Assembly (NCBI GenBank): GCA_002573605.1
Contig: PDNA01000142.1
Location: 23,241-87,240, forward strand
Direction: 5' to 3'
From: Polytolypa hystricis UAMH7299
Lineage: Eukaryota > Ascomycota > Eurotiomycetes > Onygenales
DNA: 64,000 bases
Part shown: piece after piece, positions 21,501 through 33,543 of the stretch
Numbering within the stretch: the stretch's first letter is position 1
Layout: each line of letters begins with the position of its first letter
Position numbers and translations under genes: made by a program
The notes under the pieces: model-generated
The model's database searches: none
What the model was told of the DNA's origin: nothing
Seen by the model: the letters and a program-made list of their open reading frames with translations, nothing else

Positions 21501-23885
21501 TTCGCGACAGCGAGGAAGCAGTTGCAGACGAAGAGGCCGAGAAACCTAAGGAAGCATCAGGTGATACCAACGCCCAAGCTATGAGCGGGTTCAATGGTCC
21601 GCCACCACCTCCTCCGCCGCCCTTGCCTGGGTTCGGTGGAGGTGCTCCTCCCCCTCCGCCTCCACCATTACCAGGTTTCGCCGGGGGAGCGCCTCCTCCA
21701 CCGCCTCCTCCATTGCCTGGTTTCGCCAGTGGTGCTCCACCCCCACCGCCGCCACCAATGCCAGGATCTCCAATGCCCCCTCCTCCACCCCCCCTACCTG
21801 GCGCCTGGAAAGGAAATTACCTCACTTCCGTGGGAGCTGCTGCCGTTCCTACGGTTTCAATGCCATTCATCCGACCGAAGAAGAAGCTCAAGGCATTGCA
21901 TTGGGACAAGGTTGATGAACCTCAAGTAACCGTATGGGCAGCGCATGCTCCAACTCACGAAGCTAAGGAGGAGAAGTACACCGATCTTGCCAAGAAGGGC
22001 GTATTAGATGAGGTTGAAAGACTTTTCATGGCCAAGGAAGCGAAGATTGTTGGTACTAGAACAGCCAAGAAGAAAGATAAAAAGCAGATTATCTCCAGCG
22101 AGCTTATGCGGAGGTACCAAATCGCGATGGCCAAGTTTTCTCAGGTCCCGCCCGACGAAGTTGTGCGCATGATAATTCACTGCGACCACGAGATACTCGA
22201 TAACATTGTCGTGATGGATTTCTTGCAGAGAGACGAACTGTGCAGTGTTCCAGAAAATACTATCAAGCTTATGGCTCCATATCGCAAGGACTGGACAATT
22301 CCTAGTGCCGCTTCTACGCCTCGTGACATGGACCCCAGCGAGCTTACCCGTGAAGACCAGATATACCTCCAAACAGCGTTTGAGCTGAACCACTACTGGA
22401 AGTCCCGAATGCGTGCCTTGGCGCTCACCCGCACATTCGAGGGCGAGTACGATGAGATAGCAACCAAACTGCAGGACATTGTTCGCGTGTGTGAATCGCT
22501 GCGGGACTCTGTGACATTGATGAATGTTCTTGGCTTGATTCTTGATATTGGAAACTTTATGAACGATTCAAGCAAACAGGCCCAGGGCTTTAAGCTCAGC
22601 TCACTTGCTCGCCTCGGAATGGTCAAAGATGACAAGAACGAGTCAACGTTCGCTGACCTTGTTGAGCGTATCGTGCGAAACCAGTATCCTGAATGGGAGA
22701 ACTTCGTCGATGAAATTGGCGGGATTATCGCTGTACAGAAAATAAACGTCGACCAGCTGCAGTCAGATGCTAAGAAGTACATCGATAACATCAAGAACAT
22801 CCAATCTAGCATTGATGCAGGAAATCTAAGCGATCCGAAGAAATTCCATCCGCAAGACAGGGTCAGCCAGGTCGTCCAACGCTATATGAAGGATGCAAGA
22901 CGAAAGGCGGAGCAAATGCAGCTGTATATGGATGAAATGTCAACCACATATAATGATATCATGGTCTTCTACGGCGAGGATAGCGCCGATGAAAATGCCC
23001 GGAGAGACTTCTTTGCGAAACTTGCAAACTTCGTTCTCGAGTGGAAGGTACGTTTTCACTTCTTTTACTTCAGCTGCCTTGTCGTCACCTAGATTAGAAT
23101 TATTGCTAACAAAACTACGTCATTAGAAATCGAGAGAGAAGAATACCACCTGGGAAGAGAACCGTCGTCGAACCGAGGCTTCATTGGCACGGAAGCGCAA
23201 TTATCCCATTGCCAACGGCTTATCTACTGATAATGCGGATAGTCCACTGTCGCCATCGTCCAGCGGCGCTATGGACAGCCTGCTCGAGAAACTTAGGGCG
23301 GCAGCTCCGCAAGCACGAGATCAGCGCGACCGTCGTCGTCGTGCAAGGCTAAAGGAACGACATCAAGTTCGAGTCGCTTCCGGCCAGCAGATCCCCGAAT
23401 TGACAGATGTTGAAGATGATAAAAAGGCAGAAGGTAACGAGGACGATGGAAGCGGAGCAAGCACCGCGGATGTTCTAAGTCCGCGCACCCCTGCAGACGC
23501 AACTTTCCCGGGCCAAGAGGCCCAGGTTTCCGAAGGCGAAGATATCGCCGACAGAGCCGCTAGCCTGCTCCAAGGCCTTAGGGCCGAAAAGAATCCCGAG
23601 ACGGATCGGACTCGGCGCCGAGAAAGTGCTGAGGAGGCTCGACGGAATCGAAGGTTAAGACGACGAACGGCGGCGAATAGTGGAAGTAAAGACAGCGCTG
23701 AGGGAACTACTCCGCTTTCCCCTGTCAAAGAACCGGATCATGCAGCCATGAACGATGGGACGGACGAGCCGCTATCATCTCCCTTGAACGCTACCAATTC
23801 TACGGACCCTTCTTCCCCGCCTCCATCGGCAACGCCTGCAATAATTGTTTCGTCATCAGCAGATAACGAGGAAGAAAAATCGTAA
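18515..23885 (+). CDS. sepA: Formin (SepA/Bni1 family), 1742 aa
   Basis: Nucleates and elongates unbranched actin filaments for septation, polarity and hyphal tip growth; a Rho-GTPase effector at tips and septa. Exons 18515-19668, 19732-23047 and 23126-23885 (the last starts at 23127). Residues 1-300 are Ser/His/Tyr-rich and disordered. The GTPase-binding/FH3 region spans about 310-720, beginning V-V-D-Q-M-F-Y-E-L-M-N-K-R-G-W. A coiled coil covers about 730-870. FH1 at about 1004-1075 has four runs of six to eight prolines separated by G-F-x-G/S-G-A units. FH2 runs about 1094-1490, with K-K-K-L-K-A-L-H-W-D-K-V and G-N-F-M-N. A diaphanous autoregulatory element near 1538 (M-D-S-L-L-E-K-L-R-A-A-A-P) is followed by a basic cluster. 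Length and order match the Eurotiomycete orthologue. Start chosen as the first ATG of the long frame. Confidence 0.97.
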
Positions 23886-26800
23886 TATTTGCCTTTGTTG
23901 GATGGGCTCATTGCTTGGTTGGATTTTTGCTTTTTTATTATAGTCCCTTTTTTTTGCATGCTCTTGTCGGATCTGTGTGCTTTTCTTTTCCTGGAGTTGA
24001 GCGTTGGATCGTCATAATTCAGCTATTCCCACCTTTCTTATTATCTGTCTTTTTTATCAGTTTATTCCATCCAGAGGAATCCTGATTTCGCGTGTTGACG
24101 GGCTTTTCTATGTACGCCCTTAATTCTCTATATACTGTCGCATTAGACTTTTTTTTGAGATGGCAGAAGAGGCCACAGGCTGGCATATGTATAAACAACG
24201 AGCCTGGCTAGAGTCTCTTTGGGCATCTCTCTGTTGAACGTTTTTACTTTGCTCCTTTTTTTTTAACTCTCCAAGTCTCCAGTGCTGCTGCTTTTCTTTT
24301 TCTTTTTTTCTTTTTTTTTTGGCGGCTCTTATTCTCACCCACTATTACTACTTATACTTCTCATAATACGCACACCTTTTTGTCCTATTACTTACACATT
24401 TTTGTTATGAACAATGTATACACTTATGCTTTACTTATTTTCCTGATTTTTGATGCTCCTGAGTCTATGCTTTCTTTTTCCTCGGGTCGGTTTTCTGTCC
24501 GCTTGCTACAATACAGCTCCTCATCTCTTATATCTTTTTGTCATGTTTAGCGAGAGAATTAGTTATCTGTATGTTATTTGTGTCTTGTACAGCAAGCATC
24601 ATATCAATTTAATAGGTTCTAACACATGACGTTTTGGCATCTTCGCTTCCGGTGCTACGAGCATAAAAACCGAGGGACGATTGAGTAAAACAGCTGGTAT
24701 TATTCCACACGGAGTAGCTGACAACCATATGTATAAGTAAAGCATTTCATTTCGTCTTCTACGTCCCGCCTGGAATTTTGTACACTACGCTTCTTGCCAA
24801 TTGCGCATGTACATAATTGTCACTGTTCCTAGGTTCGTTGCTACAGATGATATTATCTAACCTCCCTCCTTGCATAGACGAATTGAAGTCTTGGCTGAAC
24901 TTAGCTGCTGTAGGAACCTAGCCTGGCCTTAAGGAGTCAAGACCCAGCCCTATGACTCTAACAAAAAACGTCACTTTTATCGGCGTCCACTTCAGGAAGA
25001 TTGAACGCAACTCTACTATACGGCAGCTATCAGTCAGATAGTTGCATGTAAGCGTAGAGAACACCACGGCTAGCTCCGTGGCCACCGTGAGATACTACAT
25101 AATGCAAGGAAAATTAAACATCCAAGTATAAACATCAATCACACACTAACACATCAGCCACGAAAATCGTTTTAGAGAGAACAAGCCAGTCACAGCGAGC
25201 AGGAGAGAGCAAAAACCTCCCATGTCTGCTGTGTTTCAGCTGCCTTGTGGCAGTGACGACCCACACACGGATGCTACATAATTTCTCAGACATTTCTTTT
25301 TCCCCCCCCCTTTCCATCGTGGCTGAATAAATGAGAGTAATTACGGTCTATGATTATTTGTCCGTCCGTCGGTCTCATCGGCCTCGTCTCGTCTTTCCCT
25401 CCGCTTCCATAGAAGCTCGGAAGGCAAGGGGGACAAAAGAGCCGCTAAGCCCTACCAAAGAGCGTGCGACGAATTACTCACAGAATTCGGGGTTGTTGCC
25501 AGACTGCCAGTTGGTGGTCGAAATGCATGCACACGCACCCCTGGGAGCAAAAAGCTGGTCTATGCTTGCATTCTAGCAGGTGGTTGGATCCATGCTATTT
25601 TCAGCCCTATGAAACATAAACGATCAGGGCAAGTTTCTTTTTCGGGGGTCCACCCAAGGGCCCATTACAAAGGCCCAACTACTATAAACTTCCCAAGACA
25701 AAAATACAATCCATGCAATTTCTGCAACAGTAATTTTTCAGCCCCCAAATGGGGGGGGGGTTTCCCTCTAGTTTTCTAGAATATTGCTGGATTCGGTAGA
25801 ATCCCTTGGAGCGTTGGTATGTGTGTGTGTCCTGGAGAGAATAGATGGGTGTTACAGATTATTAACATGCTTGTTAATACATGCAAGATAGATTTGGGAG
25901 GGGATCGATGTCCACGGATTTGAAATATTTCTCAGCATGCATGCAAATTTAGTGTCAGGACGCATCAAAAAAGTGTGCGGAGAATTTTCTCAGGGCATGT
26001 TTGACCTTTTTTTTTTTCGCCTCTCAAAAAATAGGAACTCCGCCCGCTTGTTTCAAGTAGCGGCGATATACATGGTTCCCTGTTCTTTTTCTGGATGGTG
26101 TGCATTTGAACGGAGACAGCTGAGTGTTCAGTCCTGCTGAAGCCATGTTGCGCTTGTAGCTAAGAAATCGAGTCCCGGTTGAGGAACAATAATCTGCGTG
26201 CATCTATTTGGATAATACTGATTACTAGAAGACAGGTATCATGTTGAGACGCAATCTCTTTCAGTCTCAACCCAAAGCCCAAGAAACAATTCTTCTCTCG
26301 AGCCCATTTGAAGTGGAAGAGTGCTTTTAGTATTTTGTGGTTGCGGGAACCATTCCCACTCACTACATATAAGCTTATTACGTTAGTGATTTAAGTTTCA
26401 GTAATCTCGGTCCTCTTTTAAATCTTAAATTAAGATGGGTGAAGCGAAGCGAAAGCGCACCTTAATGAGACGACCTAAAAAGCTTTCGAATCTCTAAATC
26501 ATTGTCGCTGGGAATATACAGGGAAAGGAGTATATCTCTTTACCGTGTGTGGCCTGCCATTCTATGGGTACGCTTCCACTAGAACGCCGACCTACAACGC
26601 AAGAGGGGCAATAGGGGCACGGGACGAGGCAGTATGGCACCTTCATTCTGCTTTAATGCTCATAACTAGGAATTGGAAGCTCTCCTACCGGTACCAGGCC
26701 ATACATGTCTTGATTCGTTGTCTCAATATACAGGGGCCAGTGCATCTAGATGAAGCAAAAAAATCATCCAGCCTCCGTGCAGTTCTATGGCTGCATAAAG

Positions 26801-27291
26801 AGCTTGAAGATGGCACAGGTATTCGGAATTGGATGCAGTACAACTTCAAGTACAGAGTAGTGGTATATTATGTAATAAAATGTTGATTTCAGGGGTGTTC
26901 TTGTTTCCCTCTCTCCTTAACTCTGTAAAAGTGCAAGAATTTTTGAAAGAATAACACGAGTACAGAGCACACATGCAAATTTCCTACAGGATCACCGAAG
27001 GACAATACTCCGTCGATCAACAGTGGCACAAAGCGCGTGGGGAAAAAAGGGGGATTTTCAAATAGTACCTGTGCCACTGCAGATCTCCACTTTGGAGTCT
27101 GCATTCTGGGATGGGATTTACATTTTGAGAAAGAGATAAATACTCTCGATAGTTCTCCCCAAAACGTTCAGTCCTCTTTTCTCTTCAATCAAGGGCGATA
27201 CACTGAATTCCACAATTTACATCTATACCGATTCCAACATACAACTCCTACCCTCGCAACCCGCTCATACTCATACCGCGAAAAAATCAAC
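23886..27291. other. Long intergenic region downstream of the formin
   Basis: 3.4 kb without a supportable gene. 23886-24560 is T-rich with long T runs and probably includes the formin 3' UTR. A perfect hairpin (CCACGG and CCGTGG arms) sits at about 25063-25080. Further on there are a G run near 25751, a GT repeat near 25819, and purine/pyrimidine-biased blocks. The 113-codon frame at 26545 lacks an ATG start and any domain. The final 300 bp should hold the promoter of the secreted repeat protein. Confidence 0.5.
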
Positions 27292-28134
27292 ATGAAGTTC
27301 ACCATCTCAGCCACCTTGCTCCTTGCGGGTCTCGCCCTTGCTCGTCCGCTAGCCCAATCTCCGGATTTTGAAGACCTTGATTTGGATGTGGATGTGGATG
27401 TTGCTCTCAAACGAGATGTAAGTGCCGCACATTCTTCACCATCTAGCCCCTGGTATCAGGGTTAGGGGGCAGGATGTGATAACTTCTCCTCGCACTCTTT
27501 TGTGTTGCAGAAATACTGACTCCTAATTTTAGGTGCCTGTTGTCGGAGATCTAATTCAAGGTCTTGGGGTCAATGGAGTCCCAGGCCTTGATGCTGCTGG
27601 GGGTCAAAAGCTGCCTGTTGTTGGCAGAGCCCCAATTGATGTCGACGTGGATACAGAAACAGATCTTGAAAGCAGTGATTTAGATGTCAATGTTCTCAAA
27701 CGAGATGTAAGTTTTGCGCATTTATTCACCATCTAGCTCCTAGTGCTAGTGGGGGGGCAGGATGTGATACTTCTACTCCCGCTCTTCCTGCTGTTGTGTC
27801 TTTGCATTGCAGAAAGACTTACTCCTGATTTTAGGTGCCCATTGTCGGAGAGGTGTCTGATATCGGAGGAGTGCCTGTCGGAGGGGTGCCTGATGTCGGA
27901 GAGTTGTCTGATCTCGGAGAGGTGCCTGTTGTCGGAAAGCTACCTCTTGCTAGAAGCGTGGATGGTGCCAGCACCGCGGCTGATGGAGAGCTTAAAGTTG
28001 ACAATTCGGGTCTCGATGCTGCTGGGAAGGTCGATGCTGCTGGTCAAAAACTTCCTGTTAGAAGCGTGGGTGATGTCGATGTTGAGCTCGTAGTTGCCGC
28101 TTCAGGCCTCGATGCCCGCTCCGGAGTTCGATAA
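27292..28134 (+). CDS. Secreted repeat protein with Lys-Arg (Kex2-type) sites, 199 aa
   Basis: Three exons, 27292-27417, 27533-27706 and 27835-28134, all phase 0. The product begins with a signal peptide (MKFTISATLLLAGLALA) and then a short acidic propeptide. Exons 1 and 2 both end with codons for L-K-R-D, and exons 2 and 3 both begin V-P-(V/I)-V-G, so each junction creates L-K-R-D-V-P. Kex2 protease cuts after Lys-Arg, which would release a 57-residue and a 99-residue peptide starting D-V-P. The mature parts are Gly/Val/Pro/Asp-rich with V-P-V-V-G and G-V-P-x-V-G-E-like units, L-D-A-A-G repeats and Q-K-L-P-V. There are no cysteines. The organisation fits kexin-processed repeat peptides (KEPs) or an elastin-like wall protein. 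No named homologue recognised. The two introns are similar to each other. Confidence 0.7.
27400..27840 (+). repeat. Tandem exon-intron duplication inside the secreted repeat gene
   Basis: The exon end plus intron unit (about 27400-27540) recurs at about 27690-27842. Shared blocks are the TTCTCAAACGAGATGTAAGT-like donor context, TTCACCATCTAG, GGGGCAGGATGTGATA, TTGCAGAAA and CTCCT..ATTTTAGGTGCC. Intron lengths are 115 and 128 bp. The introns retain enough identity to show that the gene grew by duplicating an exon together with its intron. Confidence 0.8.
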
Positions 28135-31100
28135 GAAACTATAGAACTTGCAAGTGCACCTCCCCCCCCCCCGGGGCTTTTTGGTTATAAATTTTCTAAA
28201 CATGTATTATCTATTTCAAGCTAGAGATCCATCCACGGCTTCTTTTGAAGGCGGAACAATCGAATAAATGGATTGAGAATTACGCCTCTGGCTAGCCCGA
28301 CTGAGATAGGGGACTGACTTTGGTAAGTACGGGGGTGTATCGTTCATTTAGTAGATAAATAGCAATGTTAGATACTAATAATGTATAATAATTAATAGAT
28401 GTTGAAGCTATGCACTTGGTTCGAGCAACAATGCGATCAAAATGTGTTAAATGTCTAGGAGGTTCGACGACAGTACCTACATAGTAGCTTTCTCCGTAGA
28501 GACTCGAATTCTATCCGGTAAAATCAGATGATTCAGATCATCTAAAGTTCTCTCTGGGGTCGGCTACCTGCTAGATACTACACCTGTATATGTGCATGTA
28601 CGCACATGTTGGCTGGTTTTGAAGATAGCGTAGATCTAAGACTTTTTCGATACATAGTTAACACCCTCGCCAACAACCTCCTCTGAAGGCTAACACCATA
28701 AAAGACATCCCGACCAGTAAATCAGAGAGCTTTGTAGTACTAAGAGTCATCCACAAGTGCCATCTTGACTGTGATGACGCTCTCATCCTTAACCAACACA
28801 TTAGTTTCTATTCCAGTCAAACCCCAGGCTCCAGATATCTGCAATTTCACATCGAACGTCTTTATCCTAACTATGTCGTACAGTGTCCCAGCCCCAGCGA
28901 TCGGAATTATAAATAGCAAAGGGCAAAATATCCCGAGAAGCGGACACCAAAATCGGATATTTAGCCCGCCATCTGCCTGTGCGACGTCGGAAATCTCTCA
29001 TCCGCCCTTCACTTTCCTCATAAAGGCATCGTTCTATTGACAATTGTACGACGAATCGTCTCTCTATCTCTCATCTGCTTGCACCATGAGGCTGAATCGT
29101 CTATAGTCGACATCATCGCGCACAGTGGGAGTGCAAAAGCCAGGGGTTTGGCTCAGCATTACGGAAACTTATCACTAGTATACTTTCTAAAATATCATCA
29201 CGAGGGTTCTATTGCGCAGGGCGCAGTTTTTCTTTCTCCCTTGTGACGTGAATTGTTCTCCCTTGCTTGCAGCAGTGTACCAATTCGGCTTCAAGGAGTG
29301 GTGAGCACAAGGTCGAGAAATTCTCCTTGCAACTATGTCTGCTTTCCCATCGCCGCCAGGAGGGTGGTCGCACTCATCGATTCCGCCTGACTCCGCATCC
29401 TAATATCGAGTCGGGATTAAAAATATATTCCGCCCATGGGGATATTTTCGGTCTCTGGTGGCGCCCAGGAAGGAAAAGGACTTCCACGCCTTCATGAATC
29501 CCTGCGCCGTATTATATTATATTATACACGGCGTTGGAAATATTTGACGGCGCTTATTCGTTTATACTACGTATTTATTGTATCTATAGCCAGTATGATA
29601 CACATCGATACCAATCGATACGAGATGCTTTAGATCTCCCCGGGTGCTGTATACCTATCGTTCAAGTATTTCTTCTCGATATCAATGAGGCAGTACTGAG
29701 TGATCTGGGCGGCAAAGCGCACATACAGGCAAGCAACGAGTTACCTACCTACCAAGTACCTCAGCGCAAGTATGTATGAACTGTACAAATACGCCCCGCC
29801 GCCTCCATTTCCCATTGACTACAACCCCGATTTGACAACCTGACAGATTTCCGTTCAGGTGGCGTAGATCTCAAAAGAAAAAGAAGCAATCCTCGCTACG
29901 GCCAATATTAAACCGATTTGCAAGCATTTCATAAATTCAGCGCTTTCTGGAATTTGCAGATCTGCAAGTGGCGACGCTTAAGGTGTATAAATAGTTCGAA
30001 GATGAAACCGAACCCATGTTTCAAAACTAACAATTGATCCGGGGAGGAAGGGGGGGGCGGGGGATAAAAAAGAGGGAGCCGATGAGAGCAAAATATCGGG
30101 ACCTTAATTTCAGAGAAACCATTTTTCCTTTTCTTTGATTGTTTGATTGTTCGAGAGACAATTCTTCAAAGAAAATTTCCAAACAGGTGTTTGAGCTGAG
30201 ATGTATCTATGGAAAATAATATGCATACCTTTAAGGAACTTCTTTATGTGTTTCAAACCGTGTTTCCTCCATATATATTCCTTTGACGACTCAGAAAGGA
30301 AAAAGGAGAAAAATCAAAATTAAACCATGGAGAAACACTTCCCTTGCCTTCTTCAACAATCAATAATAATATCATCGGCTCCGATAATTCCATGCATTTA
30401 TCCCTCTCGTACGGAATCTTTCCACAGGCATTTTTCCCAATTCATGCAAGCAATTTTTTTTTCTTCTCCCACTGAATGATAAAATGTTAAAGAAAAGATA
30501 TGTATGCGCGTCAACGATGCAAAACCACAGATCTCGATCTACACACAGGCCAACAGCTCGCATCTCGCAAGCAGCAGCATGGTTCTGAAAATCTGCCTTA
30601 TGCTGTGTCTCATACATATGTTGTACGAACAAAAAAAAATTGGCATTGAATATGCGCCCCCACTAGAGTCCATTGAGTCAGCGGCGGGAAAGAGTGAGAT
30701 GAACGGCTACCGGTCTTCTCTAGACGTGCGTCGAAAAGAAGATACCAGATACTCCTGCCTCAAGTCTAATACAGACTTGCATGGGGGGGAGGGAGGGAGG
30801 GGGTTATGGATCGCGGGCTCTAGCGGGATCCCAGCTCGTAGAGTCAATTGCACGTCAGGCGTTTTTTTTTCTTTTGCTTATTTTGGAGTGCAACGTTTTC
30901 ATTCGTCAATGAGCCAAGGAATCTGGCCTTTTAAAATAAGAAATGACAACGGCCGCAGGGAAGGGGAGGGTCCTGGAAACATTTCGGCTGTTGGCTGTGT
31001 TCGGGGTCGGATGTGTCATTCTGCTCTGTTTGTGTTACCCACCAGTTAGACCCTGACAGACACCGGCTAGCAGCTTTTACGAGAGCAGATTTCGAAGAAG

Positions 31101-33165
31101 GAACGATTTGGAATGAATTCAATTCCAATCAAATTTGGTCTTTTAATTCAAGTGTAGGTAGGGGGTGTGCCCACTCTCGTTTAAGCGTTCTATTCTGTCG
31201 ATTTCACGCCCTTCTTAGGGGTTTAACAGTAGTATGTAATTGGTGTACCTCTAGCCATGGGGATTGACAAATACACAGGCCAAAAGTACCAAGATTTACG
31301 AACTATTATGATACCTGCTAGCCAACCTCCGGCACAGTGTGTAAGACGATGAGATCACGGAGGGACGCATGGCATCAAGGATGCACGGGCGGATAGAGTA
31401 GTTCACTAAATACATCTACAACTGATATATGTATCCGTATCAATGTATGTATTGTACACACGTTCCTGCATTAAAAGAGATTAAAAAATAATTAAACCCA
31501 TGTTCCTGCATACAACGATCATGTGCAAAAGAGGATCTCAGCGCTGACCCCAAATCCGTCTGTCTGCCCTCTCGCATGGCCCGCCCTACAACAACAAGAT
31601 CTATATTCATTCAGCCAAGGCCAACCGATGTCCCGTTACATAACCCCATCCGCAGCCCCGGGTTCAGCCCAATAGAAAAATACAGACTTTTCCCCTTTCA
31701 GCCAGTATCTTACTCAAACAGGCTAGATGATCCACTATCAAGGCAGGGGGTTGGTGGCTGAAAGTAGTTTAGCGCCATGGATCTGTGATCGCGTGGACCG
31801 CACCATTGTTCTAATTTTAGTTTTAAGCTCCTTGTTCAGCAAGATGTGAGAGCCGCAGTTCTAATCTGTTGTCTCTCTCTCTCTCTTCCTCCTCCGGCGC
31901 CCCGCCCCCTTGGCCAGCTGGGAATTTGCCGGTTTCCTGACTTTCCACAGCCAGATTATGTACATGACATACAGTAGCAAGGAACCCTATTATTATTATT
32001 ATTATTATCGTGATACTATGACTGCAAAAAATGTATTACTAACTCGGCGACGGGATCCTGGCCCCAAATGTCAGGGTTACATACAATACATACATACATC
32101 TCTGACTGACAAACGCAAGTAGTAAAGTAAGCCGCCAGTAGTAAAGATTTTTCCCGGCTCCGAATTTAGAGTTCAGTGCCTGGCAGCAGGGGACAAGTGA
32201 GTCAAGCAACGCCCTGTGCGACCATTACACACACTACAACCAAACCAAAAACCCAGGCAATCCATTTCCATTCCCTTTTTTTACGTTTTTGCATCGGTGA
32301 TTTGTTTTTTTTTCTTCCGCTTTACTAAGTGATAAATTCCTCGAAGAGGAAAGAAACGAAGCGGCTGGGTCTGTAAAAGGGAAACAAAAATATGGGGCTG
32401 AGCCAGGGTGTGGTTTCGTTTTTCTATATGCTTGCAACGAATGGATCTTTTCTTTGTGTACGGCTGGCCGGTGCTGAATGAAAACGGTGTTCATTCTCAT
32501 TTGCTAGAAACATCCTTTTTTATTGGTAAGGCTTTTTTTTCTTTTTGTAGTTCATGACACACCCTTATTTTTTTTTCTCTGAGGCGTTCATGCATCCATC
32601 CTGTCCACAGCTGCCTTTCATTATTATTCTAAAAAAAACGGCACTGTTCGAAGAAGTTATATAAACCGCCGCCTGCGCTTTCTGCCTGGACAATTTCCCC
32701 CCTTTCCCCCATCTCATCCCAAACCACACGACTCCACCAAACAGACTGTCATTAAAAAAGTATTTATATTCTGAAGAAAGTGTATTACTATTTTTGTTTT
32801 CTTCTCTCTTCTGGTTTTGTCATTGTTCTTCCTAATATATTAAAAACCTTGTTGCCCACTTTTACTTTTACCTTTTTCTGAACTTGTTTCCTGATATCCA
32901 TTCATCTTGAACAAGCGGGTTTCGTTTCATCTCATCCAAGAAAAACATCGTCGATTACAACCCCATATATCGAAGACTATAACCACCGCACGTGTAACAT
33001 TATAACCCTTTCGCATATCGGACGAGGAGGCTACAATTGAGACAACAGGACAGCAACAACAAAAGCTCGGGAAAATATATATATTCCCACCTCTTGGTCA
33101 AACCAAGCGAACCGGCTAGTCGAACGCCAATTTATATTTCTCCTGCGGAAAACATTCAACCGCGC
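28135..33165. other. 5-kb gene desert
   Basis: No supportable gene. Features seen: C run at 28160-28172; an ATTA-type run near 29515; G/A blocks near 30050 and 30786; CT repeat near 31873; a seven-copy ATT repeat near 31988-32008; and a long pyrimidine-rich stretch (about 32500-32990) that looks like promoter and 5' UTR of the next gene. The 181-codon frame at 30504-31049 has no domain and odd composition, and I treat it as chance. TGAGTCA heptamers occur near 30673 and 32198. Confidence 0.5.
31988..32008 (+). repeat. (ATT)n microsatellite
   Basis: About seven ATT/TAT units in a row; a possible length-variable locus. Confidence 0.9.
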
Positions 33166-33333
33166 ATGTCTCTTTGCCCCGTTTCAACCCGGCAAATGCA
33201 GACTTCCATGGGCCGAGGAGGATACAACGGACCAACAACCAACCAACAAGCTTCTTCTGAATTCACACCATTATATATGCAGGGACGCGGCGGATACAAC
33301 GACATCAACAGCGATGAGAACGACGACTCATAA
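33166..33333 (+). CDS. Small protein with two GRGGYN motifs (DUF3602-like)
   Basis: A 55-residue frame from ATG 33166 to TAA, directly followed by TGA. It contains M-G-R-G-G-Y-N-G and Q-G-R-G-G-Y-N-D spaced 24 residues apart and ends N-S-D-E-N-D-D-S. Fungal DUF3602 proteins are built from repeated G-R-G-G-A-G-N motifs, so this may be a short divergent member; the similarity is by motif only. A long pyrimidine-rich leader upstream (about 32500-33000) is typical of highly transcribed fungal genes and supports a real transcript. The ORF can be read upstream of ATG 33166 without a stop to about 33037, so an upstream exon is possible. It converges with the MSS1 gene: its stop is 211 bp from the MSS1 stop. 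Function unknown. Confidence 0.4.
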   Translation: MSLCPVSTRQMQTSMGRGGYNGPTTNQQASSEFTPLYMQGRGGYNDINSDENDDS

Positions 33334-33543
33334 TGAGACCTCGCGGCGGTGGAAGGAGCGGGGTCGAAGCGGGGGAGGAGGACGAGATGGGAGTCGAGCA
33401 ACGGCGTACTACTACGACGGCGAACAAGGAGCAGCGGCCGAACGAATTCCACAATCGTTACATTCATCATCCACATCAGCGATATCTAATACTTTTTTCG
33501 ATTTCGAATTTTCGTTAATGCGATTCAGCGATCATCATTATCA

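Noticed and set aside
27743..28093. Cys-rich repeat frame overlapping exon 3 of the secreted repeat protein
   Set aside because: A shifted reading of the same DNA repeat. It starts in the intron, has no signal peptide and does not join exon 2.
30504..31049. 181-codon plus-strand ORF
   Set aside because: No domain, irregular composition, poly-G and poly-T runs inside, no splice partner.
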